Shown here: positions 30,282 to 39,643 of the stretch, one piece after another | Layout of the letters: the number at the start of each line of letters is the position of its first letter | How positions within the stretch are numbered: position 1 is the stretch's first letter | NCBI GenBank assembly: GCA_003612485.1 | Contig: RAZA01000008.1 | Span: forward strand, 1-64,000 | Length of the DNA: 64,000 nt | Source of the DNA: a bacterium D16-50 | Lineage (GTDB): Bacteria > Bacillota > Clostridia > Lachnospirales > Lachnospiraceae | Reading direction: 5' to 3' | The notes under the pieces: generated by a model | What the model was told of the DNA's origin: nothing | What the model saw: only the letters and a program-made list of their open reading frames with translations | Databases searched by the model: none | Made by a program: the position numbers and the translations under genes

Positions 30282-31712
30282 ATGGACAAAATCCAAGAAA
30301 TCAAGGGGCTGTGTCAGGAAAAGCAGATCCGCATGATCGATTTCAAGATGACTGATATCGATGGACGCTGGAGGCATATCACCATTCCGGTGGAACGGTT
30401 CGGGGAGGATACCTTCACCTACGGCATCGGCTTCGACGGTTCCAACTACGGATACGCGCCCATTGAGAAAAGCGACATGGTGTTCTTGCCGGATCCGGAT
30501 ACGGCCTATGTGGATCCCTTTGCGGAGGTTCCCACCCTGACCATGTGCGGAAACGTATGCACCATCGGCAAGGGGGAGAACAAGCCCTTTGATCAGTATC
30601 CAAAGAACGTGAGCCTTCGGGCGGTAGAGTACATGAAGGAGAGCGGCATTGCGGACCGTATGGTCATAGGGCCGGAATTCGAGTTCTATCTGTTTGACAG
30701 CGCCCGCTTTGAGGTGACGCCCAGACAGTGCGGATACAGAATCGACACCAGACAGGCGGACTGGAACCACAGTCTGGACAGTGCGGGAAACAACGGCTAC
30801 GAGGTGCCTCACAAGGGGGGCTATCATGTGGCGGCGCCTCAGGATGTGGGATACGACCTGCGCAGCAGAATGTGCATGATGATGGAGGACTGGGGCATCC
30901 GGGTGAAATACCACCACCATGAGGTGGGAGGCCCCGGCCAGATGGAGATCGAGGTGGAGCTGGCCGACATGCCCGCTATGGCTGACAATACCATGATTAT
31001 CAAATATATTATCAAGAATCTGGCGGCAAAAGAGGGAAAAACAGCCACGTTCCTGCCCAAGCCCATCTATCAGGAGGCGGGCAGCGGAATGCATGTACAT
31101 ATGCTGCTTATGAAGGAGGGGCAGCCGCTGTTCTATGACGAGGAGGGCTATTCGGGACTGAGCCGGACGGCTCATTATTTCATGGGAGGGCTGCTGAAGC
31201 ACATCGCTTCGCTGTGCGCCTTTACCAATCCCTCCACCAATTCCTTCAAGCGTCTGGTGCCGGGCTACGAGGCTCCCGTGACCATCGGATACGCCACCTC
31301 CAACCGCAGCGCGGTGATCCGGATTCCGGCCTATGCCAAGTCTCCGGAGACCAAGCGCTTCGAGCTGCGCAACCCGGACGCCACGGCAAATCCCTACTAT
31401 GCCTATGCGGCCATTTTGATGGCGGGGCTGGACGGCATCCAGAACAAGATTGATCCGGCCAAGAACGGCTGGGGACCTTACGACTTTAACCTCTATACAT
31501 TGTCCGAGGAGGAGCAGAAGAAGATCAAGGGACTGCCCAAGTCTCTGGGCGAGGCTCTGGACGCGCTGGAGGCGGATCATGACTACCTGACCAAGGGCGG
31601 GGTGTTTCCCCAGAGGCTCATTCAAATCTGGGTGGCCCGGAAGAGAGCAGAGCTTAAACAGATGGAGCAGATTCCCAATCCGGCGGAGTTCAAGATGTAT
31701 TATGATCTGTAA
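30282..31712 (+). CDS. glnA: glutamine synthetase
   Basis: A 476-residue type I glutamine synthetase that makes glutamine from glutamate, ammonia and ATP. Signatures present: FGIGFDGSN-like N-terminal motif (GIGFDGSNYGYA), EFEFYLFD, GQMEIEVEL with metal-binding Glu, GSGMHVHM for the ATP site, and NSFKRLVPGYEAP. The adenylylation-site region typical of proteobacterial enzymes is not recognised, as expected for Firmicutes. AAGGAGCAGGGG precedes the start. A hairpin at 31757-31772 follows. No nitrogen-regulatory gene is adjacent, so this may be a paralogue with a specialised role. Confidence 0.92.
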   Translation: MDKIQEIKGLCQEKQIRMIDFKMTDIDGRWRHITIPVERFGEDTFTYGIGFDGSNYGYAPIEKSDMVFLPDPDTAYVDPFAEVPTLTMCGNVCTIGKGENKPFDQYPKNVSLRAVEYMKESGIADRMVIGPEFEFYLFDSARFEVTPRQCGYRIDTRQADWNHSLDSAGNNGYEVPHKGGYHVAAPQDVGYDLRSRMCMMMEDWGIRVKYHHHEVGGPGQMEIEVELADMPAMADNTMIIKYIIKNLAAKEGKTATFLPKPIYQEAGSGMHVHMLLMKEGQPLFYDEEGYSGLSRTAHYFMGGLLKHIASLCAFTNPSTNSFKRLVPGYEAPVTIGYATSNRSAVIRIPAYAKSPETKRFELRNPDATANPYYAYAAILMAGLDGIQNKIDPAKNGWGPYDFNLYTLSEEEQKKIKGLPKSLGEALDALEADHDYLTKGGVFPQRLIQIWVARKRAELKQMEQIPNPAEFKMYYDL

Positions 31713-31756
31713 GCCGGAAAGGAGCAGTTCAAAAATCAGGAGTTGCTCGTAATTAA

Positions 31757-31772
31757 CTGCCGTTGGCGGCAG
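31757..31772 (+). terminator. short hairpin behind glutamine synthetase
   Basis: CTGCCG-ttgg-CGGCAG is a perfect six-base-pair hairpin 45 bases after the stop, without a following U-tract. The remaining gap to 31936 shows no gene. Confidence 0.35.
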
Positions 31773-31936
31773 ACTATGGCACATGAATAAATGGCAGGGC
31801 CTCGCATGGAGGCTGTGTGGAGAAAGACAAGCCATAGGAAAAGAGGTTTGCCATGTATTTGGTACTTATGAGGCTTTGTAAGCCAAGATAAGAAATCTGC
31901 AGAGGAAGGAAGATAAGAAAGGATAGGATCGAAGCC

Positions 31937-33514
31937 ATGGAAGAAATTTTACAGGGACAAGGGGATCCGGAAGAGACGAAGACGGCCATGGGGGCAAAAG
32001 AGGGTGCGGCAGAGGGAACGGCTGCATCAGGGGCCCAAGAAGCGGCAGCGGGAGAAACGGCTGTATCAGGGGCCCAAGAAGGCACTGCAGGAGAAGCGGC
32101 TGCATCAGGGACTCAGGAAGGCGCAGCATCAGGGACTGAGGGAGCCGAAGCAGAAGAAGCCGCCGAGGCGGTAGTGGCCGGAGTCCACAATTACAGCGAT
32201 GAGGATGTCTACGTGATGCCGGAGGATCCTTGGGTGCTGAAGAAGCTGGAATGGTTCAAGGATCAGAAGCTGGGGCTGATGATGCACTGGGGGCCTTATT
32301 CCCAGCTGGGAATCGTGGAGTCCTGGGCCCTCAGCGACCGGGATGCGGACTGGTCCAGAGAGGGGATCGACTGGGAGGTGACGGGGGAGGAGTTCAAGAA
32401 GGAGTATTTTGCTCTGAACAAGACCTTCAATCCCCTGCGCTTCGAGCCGGAGAAATGGGCGGATCTGGCCAAGGAGGCGGGCATGAGATATCTGCTGTTC
32501 ACCACCAAGCACCATGACGGCTTCTGTATGTGGGATACCCGGTATTCCGATTACAAGATTACTGCACCGGACTGCCCCTTCCATACCCATAAGTATGCGG
32601 ATATCTGTGCGCACCTTTTCGAGTCCTTCCGCAAGAGGGGCATCGGCATCGCGGCCTATTTTTCCAAGGCGGACTGGCATGTGGACAGCTATTGGAAGGA
32701 CGACACAAAGCGGGGGAAGTTCAAGTCCAGAGGCCCTTCCTACCGACCGGAGGAAAATCCGGAGGAGTGGGAGCGCTTCGTGACTTTTACCCAGAACCAG
32801 ATCAGAGAGCTTGCCACGGGCTATGGACGGCTAGAAGCCATGTGGTTCGACGCGGGCTGGGTATGTCCCCAGAACGGTCAGGACATTCGGCTGGCAGAGG
32901 TGATCGAGGAGGTCAGGAAGGTACAGCCGGGTATGCTGTGCGCGGACCGCACGGTGGGGGGACCTTATGAGAATTATGTGACGCCGGAGCAGTGCGTCCC
33001 TGAGAAACCCATGACCATTCCGTGGGAGAGCTGCATCACGCTGGGAACCTCTTTTTCCTTCAAGTATGAAGATGTCTATAAATCTCCCAGAGAGGTAATC
33101 TGCCTCTTGGCGGATATCGTGGTAAAGGGCGGAAATCTGGCCATCAATGTGGGGCCTCAGCCCGACGGGCGCATTCCCGCAGGGGCTGTCGCGTCCCTGA
33201 AAGGTATGGGGGAGTGGCTGGCAGAGTATGGGGAGGCCATCTACGGAACCCGCATATGCGCGCCGTACAAAAAGGACGGAATCGGCTTTACCCAGAAGGA
33301 CGGAAAGGTCTATGCCATTCAGACATTCCTAAGCGAGACGGAACCCGTGGAGGATGAGGTATGGATTCCTTATGCCGGAGAATTCCGGGAGGTCACGGCA
33401 CTGGGAGATGATAAAGTGCAGTCTTTTGCCGGAGAAGAGGGAGGCTGCCGTGTGATTCTGGAGCATCGGGAGCATGACAAGGCACCCATTGCAAGGGTGT
33501 TCTGCTTAAAATAA
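31937..33514 (+). CDS. GH29 alpha-L-fucosidase with repetitive N-terminal extension
   Basis: A 525-residue cytoplasmic enzyme. Residues 15-80 are an Ala/Gly/Glu-rich low-complexity tail made of 13-residue repeats and are not part of the family. From residue 90 the GH29 barrel is complete: MMHWGPYSQLGIVESW, TKHHDGFCMWDT, and the nucleophile Asp305 in MWFDAGW. The acid/base residue varies in GH29 and is not assigned. It releases L-fucose from host or plant glycans. No signal peptide is seen, so import of fucosylated oligosaccharides is implied. A weak AAAGGATAGGA precedes ATG 31937. Confidence 0.88.
   Translation: MEEILQGQGDPEETKTAMGAKEGAAEGTAASGAQEAAAGETAVSGAQEGTAGEAAASGTQEGAASGTEGAEAEEAAEAVVAGVHNYSDEDVYVMPEDPWVLKKLEWFKDQKLGLMMHWGPYSQLGIVESWALSDRDADWSREGIDWEVTGEEFKKEYFALNKTFNPLRFEPEKWADLAKEAGMRYLLFTTKHHDGFCMWDTRYSDYKITAPDCPFHTHKYADICAHLFESFRKRGIGIAAYFSKADWHVDSYWKDDTKRGKFKSRGPSYRPEENPEEWERFVTFTQNQIRELATGYGRLEAMWFDAGWVCPQNGQDIRLAEVIEEVRKVQPGMLCADRTVGGPYENYVTPEQCVPEKPMTIPWESCITLGTSFSFKYEDVYKSPREVICLLADIVVKGGNLAINVGPQPDGRIPAGAVASLKGMGEWLAEYGEAIYGTRICAPYKKDGIGFTQKDGKVYAIQTFLSETEPVEDEVWIPYAGEFREVTALGDDKVQSFAGEEGGCRVILEHREHDKAPIARVFCLK
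32024..32122 (+). repeat. 39-bp tandem repeats inside the fucosidase gene
   Basis: Units at 32024-32062 and 32063-32101 are close copies and a partial third runs to about 32122. Each encodes 13 residues of the type ASGAQEAAAGETA. The period keeps the reading frame. Confidence 0.85.
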
Positions 33515-33540
33515 GGGACGATTGGATATACGCATAACTG

Positions 33541-33620
33541 CAAGAAAGCCGCCGGATTCCGGTTGAGGCATTGCTCGAAATCGGGCAGTGGGCCAACCGA
33601 ATCAAAAGGCGGCTTTCTTG
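33541..33620 (+). terminator. long two-tier hairpin behind the fucosidase gene
   Basis: CAAGAAAGCCGCC (33541-33553) pairs perfectly with GGCGGCTTTCTTG (33608-33620). Inside, GATTC-c-GGTTG (33555-33565) pairs with CAACC-GAATC (33594-33603). The T-rich 3' side fits an intrinsic terminator with an unusually long, structured loop. Confidence 0.75.
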
Positions 33621-33679
33621 TCATTCTATTTCAAGTTAATGTTTTCTCAATGAGCGAGAGGTGGTAAAGGCCGCAGGAT

Positions 33680-33796
33680 ATGGTAGAATACTGAATGAAA
33701 GGATCCGCATAGAAGATCCATAAAACGTCGAATCGATATGAAAATATCGAATCAATATGAGAATATCGATTCGAGAGAACATCAATATTCTACCAT
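33680..33796. promoter_or_regulatory. nested inverted repeats and promoter of the XRE gene
   Basis: ATGGTAGAATACTGA (33680-33694) is inverted as TCAATATTCTACCAT (33782-33796, one mismatch). Within it CGAATCGATAT (33729-33739) is inverted as ATATCGATTCG (33763-33773). Two 19-base direct repeats start at 33728 and 33747. The outer left arm contains an extended -10 box (TGG-TAGAAT, 33681-33689). This is a likely operator of the adjacent regulator. Confidence 0.65.
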
Positions 33797-33811
33797 GGGG
33801 AGGGCTATAAA

Positions 33812-34864
33812 ATGGGTTTTGGACAAATTATGAGAAGGCTTCGCAGCGGGGCGGACATGACACAGGAGCGGCTGGCGGATCTCCTGAATATATCGCCTCA
33901 GGCAGTGAGCCGATGGGAGAACGATGCGGCTATGCCGGACATCTCCCTCCTGCGGCCCCTTGCCAATCTTTTTGGTGTGACCACCGATTACCTGCTGGAG
34001 ATGGACACCTTTCAGAAGGATGCCCGGCGGAAGGAGTTCGAGGAAGCGTTCCGGGATTATTGGAAGAAGGAGGACAAGGAAAAGAACTATAAGATCGCAT
34101 TGCGGGCTGCCGCCGAGTATCCCGGAGATATGGCATATCTGGAATGGCTTGCATCGGCGGAGTTCTATATGGCGTTTCTGCAGCCGGAGGATGATGGAGA
34201 CGTAAAATACCATGAGCTTCTGGACAGCTCCATAAAGCACTATAGCACCGTCTTGGAAAATGCCCCAGAGGAAAAGCTGCGCAGAAGCGCCCGCAGCGGC
34301 ATTGTGCTGGCGCTGCACCATAGCGGCAAGCTTTCGGAGGCCAGAGAATATGCTCTGGGCGAGGAGGATGAAAGGAAACGAGACGAGCTTTTGACATGGT
34401 GCCTTGAGGGAGCGGAGAAGGATCGGCATAATCAGAAGCTGGCTGAAAAGAAGCTAAACGACTTCATTTTACAGCTCACATACGCAACCCCGTCCATAGA
34501 AGTCTGTGATATGATTGAAAAAGTGCTGGAGGATGTGTTCCCTGACGGGAATTATTTATATTACGCAAATATCCTTCAGTACAATTCTATCCGCAAGGCG
34601 TCTATATTGTGCAGCCTTGGGAGCGAGGCTGAAGCGCTGGCGGAGCTGCAAAAGGCCAGGGTTCATGCGGAAACTATGACAAGGCTGGGCAAAGAGAGCA
34701 AGTATCGCTTCACCAATCCGCTCTTTGACTTGCTGGAGGAGGAGAAGCCTATATCCGATGGGCCGCAGACGGATGTGGATGATTTTATTGACGTCTGCAA
34801 GAAAAGGAAATGCTTTGATTTGCTTCGGGATAGGGAGGATTTTAAAGCGTTGTTGACAAAATGA
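33812..34864 (+). CDS. XRE-family regulator with helical C-terminal domain
   Basis: A 350-residue DNA-binding protein. The XRE helix-turn-helix covers residues 5-60 (TQERLADLLNISPQAVSRWE, then the conserved LANLFGVTTDYLL). The remaining 280 residues are helical, with TPR-like spacing, and end in a conserved-looking tail (CFDLLRDREDFKALL). GGGGAGGG (33797-33804) precedes the ATG. The nested palindromes just upstream suggest autoregulation. Target genes are not evident, as the next gene lies on the opposite strand. A ligand for the helical domain is unknown. Confidence 0.85.
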   Translation: MGFGQIMRRLRSGADMTQERLADLLNISPQAVSRWENDAAMPDISLLRPLANLFGVTTDYLLEMDTFQKDARRKEFEEAFRDYWKKEDKEKNYKIALRAAAEYPGDMAYLEWLASAEFYMAFLQPEDDGDVKYHELLDSSIKHYSTVLENAPEEKLRRSARSGIVLALHHSGKLSEAREYALGEEDERKRDELLTWCLEGAEKDRHNQKLAEKKLNDFILQLTYATPSIEVCDMIEKVLEDVFPDGNYLYYANILQYNSIRKASILCSLGSEAEALAELQKARVHAETMTRLGKESKYRFTNPLFDLLEEEKPISDGPQTDVDDFIDVCKKRKCFDLLRDREDFKALLTK

Positions 34865-34889
34865 ACGGAGAGGCAAAAAAGCGAAGGGG

Positions 34890-34929
34890 ATTCAGGGAGC
34901 GCATGGAAGCGGCGCTCCCTGAATTTTTT
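34890..34929 (+). terminator. strong terminator behind the XRE gene
   Basis: ATTCAGGGAGCGC (34890-34902) pairs perfectly with GCGCTCCCTGAAT (34912-34924), followed by T6. The stretch 34930-35088 shows no gene. Confidence 0.92.
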
Positions 34930-35088
34930 CCTTGTTATCATGCTTCGGTCTTTTGGATTTGCTGCATGTATGCATTTTGGAAACACCGGATCGCCCTATG
35001 CCGTTCCACCCGCCGCAGGCTAGGGCCGGTATATGGGACAGAGCAGGAGCGTGGATCTGCATATCTGCGCCGTCTTGCCCGCGGTAGG

Positions 35089-36981
35089 CTAGGGCTGCGA
35101 GACGGGGATCCTCAGCACTTGCCCGATATTGAGCATGTCGCTGGTGAGCCCGTTCAGCTGCTTGATGGCATCCACAGTGGTGTCATACCTTCTGGAAAGC
35201 AGCCAGAGGGTATCGCCGGAACGGACGGTGTATTCGATATAGGGCGCGGACTGGGAGGAAGGGATTTTCAGCACCTGCCCTACATTGATCAGGTTGCTGG
35301 TAAGCCCGTTCAGACTCTTGAGGGCGTCTACCGTGGTTCCGAAGCGCTGGGCGATGAGCCAGAGGCTGTCTCCGGCCTGCACCGTGTAATTCTGTGTGCC
35401 GTCAGGCTGCGGTGTGCCGCCGGACCCTCCTCCGGGCTGTTGCGAGCCTCCCGGGCCGGAGCTTCCGCCTCCCGTGGGCGGCATTGGCACGTTCTGGCCG
35501 ATTCCTTTGTAGACGGAATACAGCCTGTTCCATGTCAGAGGTCCTACGATTCCGTCCGGTGTAACCTGAACGGCCTGCTGGAAAGCGACTAGCGCCTGTC
35601 TGGTTCCGCTGCCGAAGATTCCGTCCTGAACGGGAGCGGGAACCGTGGGATAATATTGGGAGATCACGTTCAGGAGGTACTGGAGCGTGATGACGTCCTG
35701 CCCTCTGGAGCCCTGCTGCAGCAGCGAGCTGGGAGGAATCGTGCCGACACCCAGAGTGGTTCCCTCGCTGTCCAGATCGGCCAGTCTGGTCACGGCGGCG
35801 TAAATGCTGGAAATTTTGTACCAGGTGGATTTGCCTACGATTCCGTCGGGCGACAGGCCGAAAACACTCTGAAATTTGGTGACGGCAGCCTTTGTGCTTT
35901 TTCCGAAGGTGCCGGGCTGGTCGGTGATGGCGGGGATGGCAGGATAGTTGCGGCGGATTCTGTCCAGAAAGCTCTGAATGGTCTGGACGTCCAGCCCGGT
36001 GCTTCCCTCCCGGAGAGCCGTGCCCGGATAGGAGGAGAGCATGCCTGTGATGATATTGGTTTCGGCAATTTCTATATCCAGAGGGTAGTAGGTGCGCAGG
36101 ATCTCCAGCGGAGTGCGGCCCTGATTGGCCAGAGTCACGGTTCCCCATTGGGACATGCCCTGACAATAGACAGTGCTTCCGTTGCAGAAGGACGTGAAAT
36201 AAGGCGCCTCCTGCCCCTGCCTGCGGACATATTGGTTGAAAATTTGGTCCACAATTCTGCTGATGGACTCATAAATCGGCCGGCCCTGAACATAATACTG
36301 GTCATAGGCAGTGCTGTTGGTAATGTCATAGTCATAACCCCGGCTTTTATACCATTCCGTGTAGATCCGATTCAGTGCAAAAGTGATGATGGCATAGATA
36401 TTGGCCGTCAGAGCAGCGGCAGGCCATGTAGGGTAGATCTCGCTGCTGGCTACGTTTTTCACATAGTCCGGAAAGGAGACCTGCACGTTGGGAGCGTAGG
36501 AGCCGGGGGCCCCTAGATGTACCGTGATGGGGTTCGGTATAGCCACTTGACGCAGTATCCGGGTATCGGAAGGGGTTTCGCCCTCTTGACCGGGAGTGTC
36601 CTGCATCGCCACGGCAGGCTTTCCCACAAAGATCTTGGTGGTGTTGGGGCTGCGCTGCATCTGGGCCATAGGCTCCAGATCCAGAGGCAGGACGGCGGTT
36701 TCCCCTTCATAGATGGGGATTCCGGAAACGAAAAGGGTATTGAAGCCGGGTGCCTGAGCCAGCACGCTGTAGCTGTAGAAAGGAAGTCCCGCGTAATTGC
36801 TGTTCAAGGAAAAGCTCTTGTCCAGTGTCTCCAGCGGAACGGTCTGGGTTCCCCCGCTCTCGTCGGTAATCAGCTCGTACAAGCTGTTGCCCTGAGAGTC
36901 CAGAATCCTTGCGTGTATGCCGCTTAAAGGGATGGCTTCATGTGCGGTTCTGGCTTGTATGGTTAAATATCCGATGGCCAT
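35089..36981 (-). CDS. SpoIID-like protein with two PG-binding and two LysM domains
   Basis: A 630-residue cell-wall-binding protein without a recognisable signal peptide. Order: an N-terminal beta-rich carboxypeptidase-regulatory-like domain (1-110), a SpoIID/amidase-enhancer-like domain (about 165-305, ending VYCQGMSQWGT and LEILRTYYP), two peptidoglycan-binding type 1 domains (about 312-380 and 405-480, each with PDGIVG), a Gly/Pro/Ser linker, and two LysM repeats (about 530-573 and 581-625, AGDSLWLIA and SGDTLWLLS). The family acts on peptidoglycan, often during sporulation. Lack of a signal suggests mother-cell or spore localisation; this is inference. AAGGAG precedes the start. Confidence 0.85.
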   Translation of the reverse strand: MAIGYLTIQARTAHEAIPLSGIHARILDSQGNSLYELITDESGGTQTVPLETLDKSFSLNSNYAGLPFYSYSVLAQAPGFNTLFVSGIPIYEGETAVLPLDLEPMAQMQRSPNTTKIFVGKPAVAMQDTPGQEGETPSDTRILRQVAIPNPITVHLGAPGSYAPNVQVSFPDYVKNVASSEIYPTWPAAALTANIYAIITFALNRIYTEWYKSRGYDYDITNSTAYDQYYVQGRPIYESISRIVDQIFNQYVRRQGQEAPYFTSFCNGSTVYCQGMSQWGTVTLANQGRTPLEILRTYYPLDIEIAETNIITGMLSSYPGTALREGSTGLDVQTIQSFLDRIRRNYPAIPAITDQPGTFGKSTKAAVTKFQSVFGLSPDGIVGKSTWYKISSIYAAVTRLADLDSEGTTLGVGTIPPSSLLQQGSRGQDVITLQYLLNVISQYYPTVPAPVQDGIFGSGTRQALVAFQQAVQVTPDGIVGPLTWNRLYSVYKGIGQNVPMPPTGGGSSGPGGSQQPGGGSGGTPQPDGTQNYTVQAGDSLWLIAQRFGTTVDALKSLNGLTSNLINVGQVLKIPSSQSAPYIEYTVRSGDTLWLLSRRYDTTVDAIKQLNGLTSDMLNIGQVLRIPVSQP

Positions 36982-37092
36982 AGGGATGAATTCTCCTTAT
37001 TCCTGATTAGAGGGAACAGTGCCCTCCTTTGGTATAAGGTATGAGAGAAGAGACGGAAGGGTTACTGATTTTGGGAATGGGATCCGTTTCCT

Positions 37093-37135
37093 GCATAAAA
37101 TAAGGGCCGGCAGCCCCATGCCGGGGTGACGGCCC
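37093..37135 (-). terminator. terminator behind the FMN-binding gene
   Basis: On the minus strand GGGCCG/CGGCCC (37135-37130 with 37109-37104) with an inner CCCC/GGGG stem is followed by TTATTTTAT. It separates the chemoreceptor/FMN pair from the SpoIID-like gene. Confidence 0.75.
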
Positions 37136-37148
37136 GCCTATTGAAACG

Positions 37149-37589
37149 TCAATGAGACGTATCCACCTCTGCAATGCCGGAATCGCCCTTTCGGGCCTGC
37201 TCAAGCACGGCAGCCATGAGCTTTTGGAAGGATCCGTGGGAGGAGGTAGCCCCCGCAATGGCGTCGATTTCCTTTTCGCCTTGTCCTTCCAGAAGCTGAC
37301 CGGCATAATACCGGGTATACTCATTGGGGTAGGTTCCGTTGGAATGGAGCATGTTCTGCATATAGGCATTGTCCCAGCTCTTGATGAATCCGCTGGCGTT
37401 TTCGGCATTGTATTCCACGGAAACAATGTTTCCGCCCTTGACCATGATGGTGACATATTCCTTCCAGCCAAAATTGAACTGGGAAGCCTGAGCGGTATAA
37501 TAGCCGTCCTGAAGGCCGGTCTTCTCGCCGCATGCCGGCCAAACGGCGGTCATCAGCAGGAGAAGGGCGATGGTAAGCATCCGTTTCAT
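37149..37589 (-). CDS. FMN-binding-domain lipoprotein
   Basis: A 146-residue exported protein. The signal peptide ends at lipobox Cys20 (VWPAC). The FMN-binding domain carries the motif [10 protein letters not shown] with Thr115, the residue expected to take covalently bound FMN through a phosphoester in NqrC/RnfG-like proteins. It overlaps the chemoreceptor gene by four bases (ATGA), so the two are translationally coupled. Flavinylated surface lipoproteins usually take part in extracellular or membrane electron transfer. Pairing with a chemoreceptor suggests redox or electron-acceptor sensing; that link is inference. Confidence 0.82.
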   Translation of the reverse strand: MKRMLTIALLLLMTAVWPACGEKTGLQDGYYTAQASQFNFGWKEYVTIMVKGGNIVSVEYNAENASGFIKSWDNAYMQNMLHSNGTYPNEYTRYYAGQLLEGQGEKEIDAIAGATSSHGSFQKLMAAVLEQARKGDSGIAEVDTSH

Positions 37590-39598
37590 CTGTTCTGTTC
37601 CTCCTTCAAAATAAAGCGGTTCACCTGAGCCTGCAGCGCCTCTGCCTCCTGCGCCAGCGAGCCGCTGGACTGTCTCGTGCCGCTGGCGTTGCGCAGGTTC
37701 CGGTCGGCAATGGATGAGATGTGGTCGATCCGTTCTTCCATGGTGCGCAAGGCGTTTTCCTGGCCCTGCACCGCTGTGGCCAGATGCTCCGATATCTCGC
37801 TGATCTGTTCCGATACCAGAGAGATGGCCTGAAGAGAGCTGGCAGTATCCGAATTCAGCTCCACGCCTTTCTGGATGATCACTCTGGTATTGTTCACCAT
37901 AACCGACGCATGCTGTGCCGCCTTGGCGCTTTTGGTCGCCAGCTGCTTCACCTCATCGGCAACTATGGCGAAGCCCTTTCCGGCGCTGCCGGCCCGCGCG
38001 GCCTCCACAGCGGCGTTGAGGGCCAGTATATTGGTCTGGAAAGCGATATCCTCGATATCCTTGGCGATTTTGGTTATCTCCTGAGCGTTTGTGCTGATAT
38101 CGTTCATGGCTCCGGAGAGAGCGGACATCTGCGTGTTGGCGCTCTGGATGCAGCGGGTGATCTCCTTGGTCTTGGTTCGGGTCTCGTTGCTGTTGACCGT
38201 GACGTTGGTCAGCTGTTCCTTCACGTTGGACACTTCGTGGACCAGAGCCTCGGTGGACTGATTCTGCTCCTGAGAGGCCTGATGGAGCTGGCTGGACTGA
38301 TCGTTCAGATCTTCGGCCATGGCGGAGAGCCGGGAGGCGGCGGACCGGAAGCCCGATAAGGTCTCGTTCATGGATTCTGCAATGGTGCTGAGGCTGCCTC
38401 GAATCAAGGAGAAATCTCCCTTATAGACGCCCTGAGGCTCCACGGACAGATTTCCCTCGGCGATCTGGGTCAGAACATGCCGGATATCGGATATATAACG
38501 ATTCATGCTGTATAGAGTGGAGTCCAAGGTCTTGGTCAATACCTCCAGCTCGTCGCCGGAACGAACGGCGATGGTATCGGTGTGCAGGTCGCCGTCAGAG
38601 AGGGCCACCATCCGATCGGTCACGTCCTTCACCGGGCGGGAGATGGAGCGGGCCAGACGCAGAACCAGCAGAATGGATATCGCCAGCAGGGCCAGAGTGA
38701 ACAGCAGGTCAACTCCTATGGCTTTGCTGATTAGAGAGTAATAATCAGACTTGGGCACCTGAATGATCAGAGCCCATTGGGTGCCGCGGATAGGAGAGAA
38801 AGCAACCAGCATCCGTTCTCCCTCAACGGAATATTCGGTGGCTCCGGTTTCGCCGGTTATGATGCGGCTGTCAGCCTCTTCGGCGCCGTCGCTGAGGTGG
38901 GACAGAGTGCTCTGTCCTAGAACCACCGACTGATCCGGATGGCCGGTGACGATGCCTTTTTTGTTCACCATGAAAGCCGTGCCGTTTTTTCCCAGATTGA
39001 TACTGCTGATAACATCGTTGAGGGTATCGTATTTATAGGTTCCTACCACATATAGGGTCGTCTGGCCGTTTTCCTTGATGGGCATGCCCATGGTGATGCC
39101 CAGCTTGCCCTGAAATAGGGTAGTGGAATGAGTCGTCAGATTATCCGTCTCCTGAAGAAGCGCGAAAAAATCTTTATCCAGACTTTCCGGCGCATTGTCG
39201 ATTCCCTGAACCAGCCGCCCTTCCAGATCATAGAGGGCGATGGTGTATAGCTCATAGATTTCGGCGGCTTCTCTCAGAACGGCCTCACGATTGTTTTTCA
39301 GGGACTCGCCGCCGTCCAAGGCGGAGGCTTCCGTCAGACGGGGATCGCCGGCGATGGTCATCATACGGTCTGCAAGCATATGGATGTTTGCCTCCACGGT
39401 TTTGGCCGACTGTCTGACCATGGGCTGCAGGCTGTCCAATAGAATGCTGTTTGCCAGCGACTGCATGGAGAATACCATGATCACGCAGCATATGACCACC
39501 ACGGTCAGGATGTTGAGAATGGTGCTTCTCAGTATCCTTCTGCTTAGAGTTTTCCTCATTTTTTTGCCGGAAGGAAGGCCGGCTTGTGTTTCAGGCAT
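37586..39598 (-). CDS. methyl-accepting chemotaxis protein
   Basis: A 670-residue chemoreceptor. A membrane span near residues 27-50, an extracellular Cache-type sensor (about 55-290, [13 protein letters not shown]), a second span (about 300-320), a HAMP domain ([17 protein letters not shown]) and the cytoplasmic signalling coil with the hairpin tip ([20 protein letters not shown]) are all present. It signals ligand binding to CheA. AAGGAG lies before ATG 39598. No che or flagellar genes are in the window. It is expressed from a strong promoter through a 240-base leader containing a terminator-like hairpin. Confidence 0.92.
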   Translation of the reverse strand: MPETQAGLPSGKKMRKTLSRRILRSTILNILTVVVICCVIMVFSMQSLANSILLDSLQPMVRQSAKTVEANIHMLADRMMTIAGDPRLTEASALDGGESLKNNREAVLREAAEIYELYTIALYDLEGRLVQGIDNAPESLDKDFFALLQETDNLTTHSTTLFQGKLGITMGMPIKENGQTTLYVVGTYKYDTLNDVISSINLGKNGTAFMVNKKGIVTGHPDQSVVLGQSTLSHLSDGAEEADSRIITGETGATEYSVEGERMLVAFSPIRGTQWALIIQVPKSDYYSLISKAIGVDLLFTLALLAISILLVLRLARSISRPVKDVTDRMVALSDGDLHTDTIAVRSGDELEVLTKTLDSTLYSMNRYISDIRHVLTQIAEGNLSVEPQGVYKGDFSLIRGSLSTIAESMNETLSGFRSAASRLSAMAEDLNDQSSQLHQASQEQNQSTEALVHEVSNVKEQLTNVTVNSNETRTKTKEITRCIQSANTQMSALSGAMNDISTNAQEITKIAKDIEDIAFQTNILALNAAVEAARAGSAGKGFAIVADEVKQLATKSAKAAQHASVMVNNTRVIIQKGVELNSDTASSLQAISLVSEQISEISEHLATAVQGQENALRTMEERIDHISSIADRNLRNASGTRQSSGSLAQEAEALQAQVNRFILKEEQNR

Positions 39599-39643
39599 TT
39601 TTAGATCTCCTTTTTTGATATTTCTTTATGTAAACACAAAATA

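Noticed and set aside
30216..31835. 539-residue frame antisense to glutamine synthetase
   Set aside because: A shadow of glnA, with no motif or ribosome site.
34861..35592. Protein starting at the XRE stop codon
   Set aside because: It runs through a strong terminator and then antisense to the LysM repeats; its Gly-rich C-terminus is the antisense of repeat sequence.
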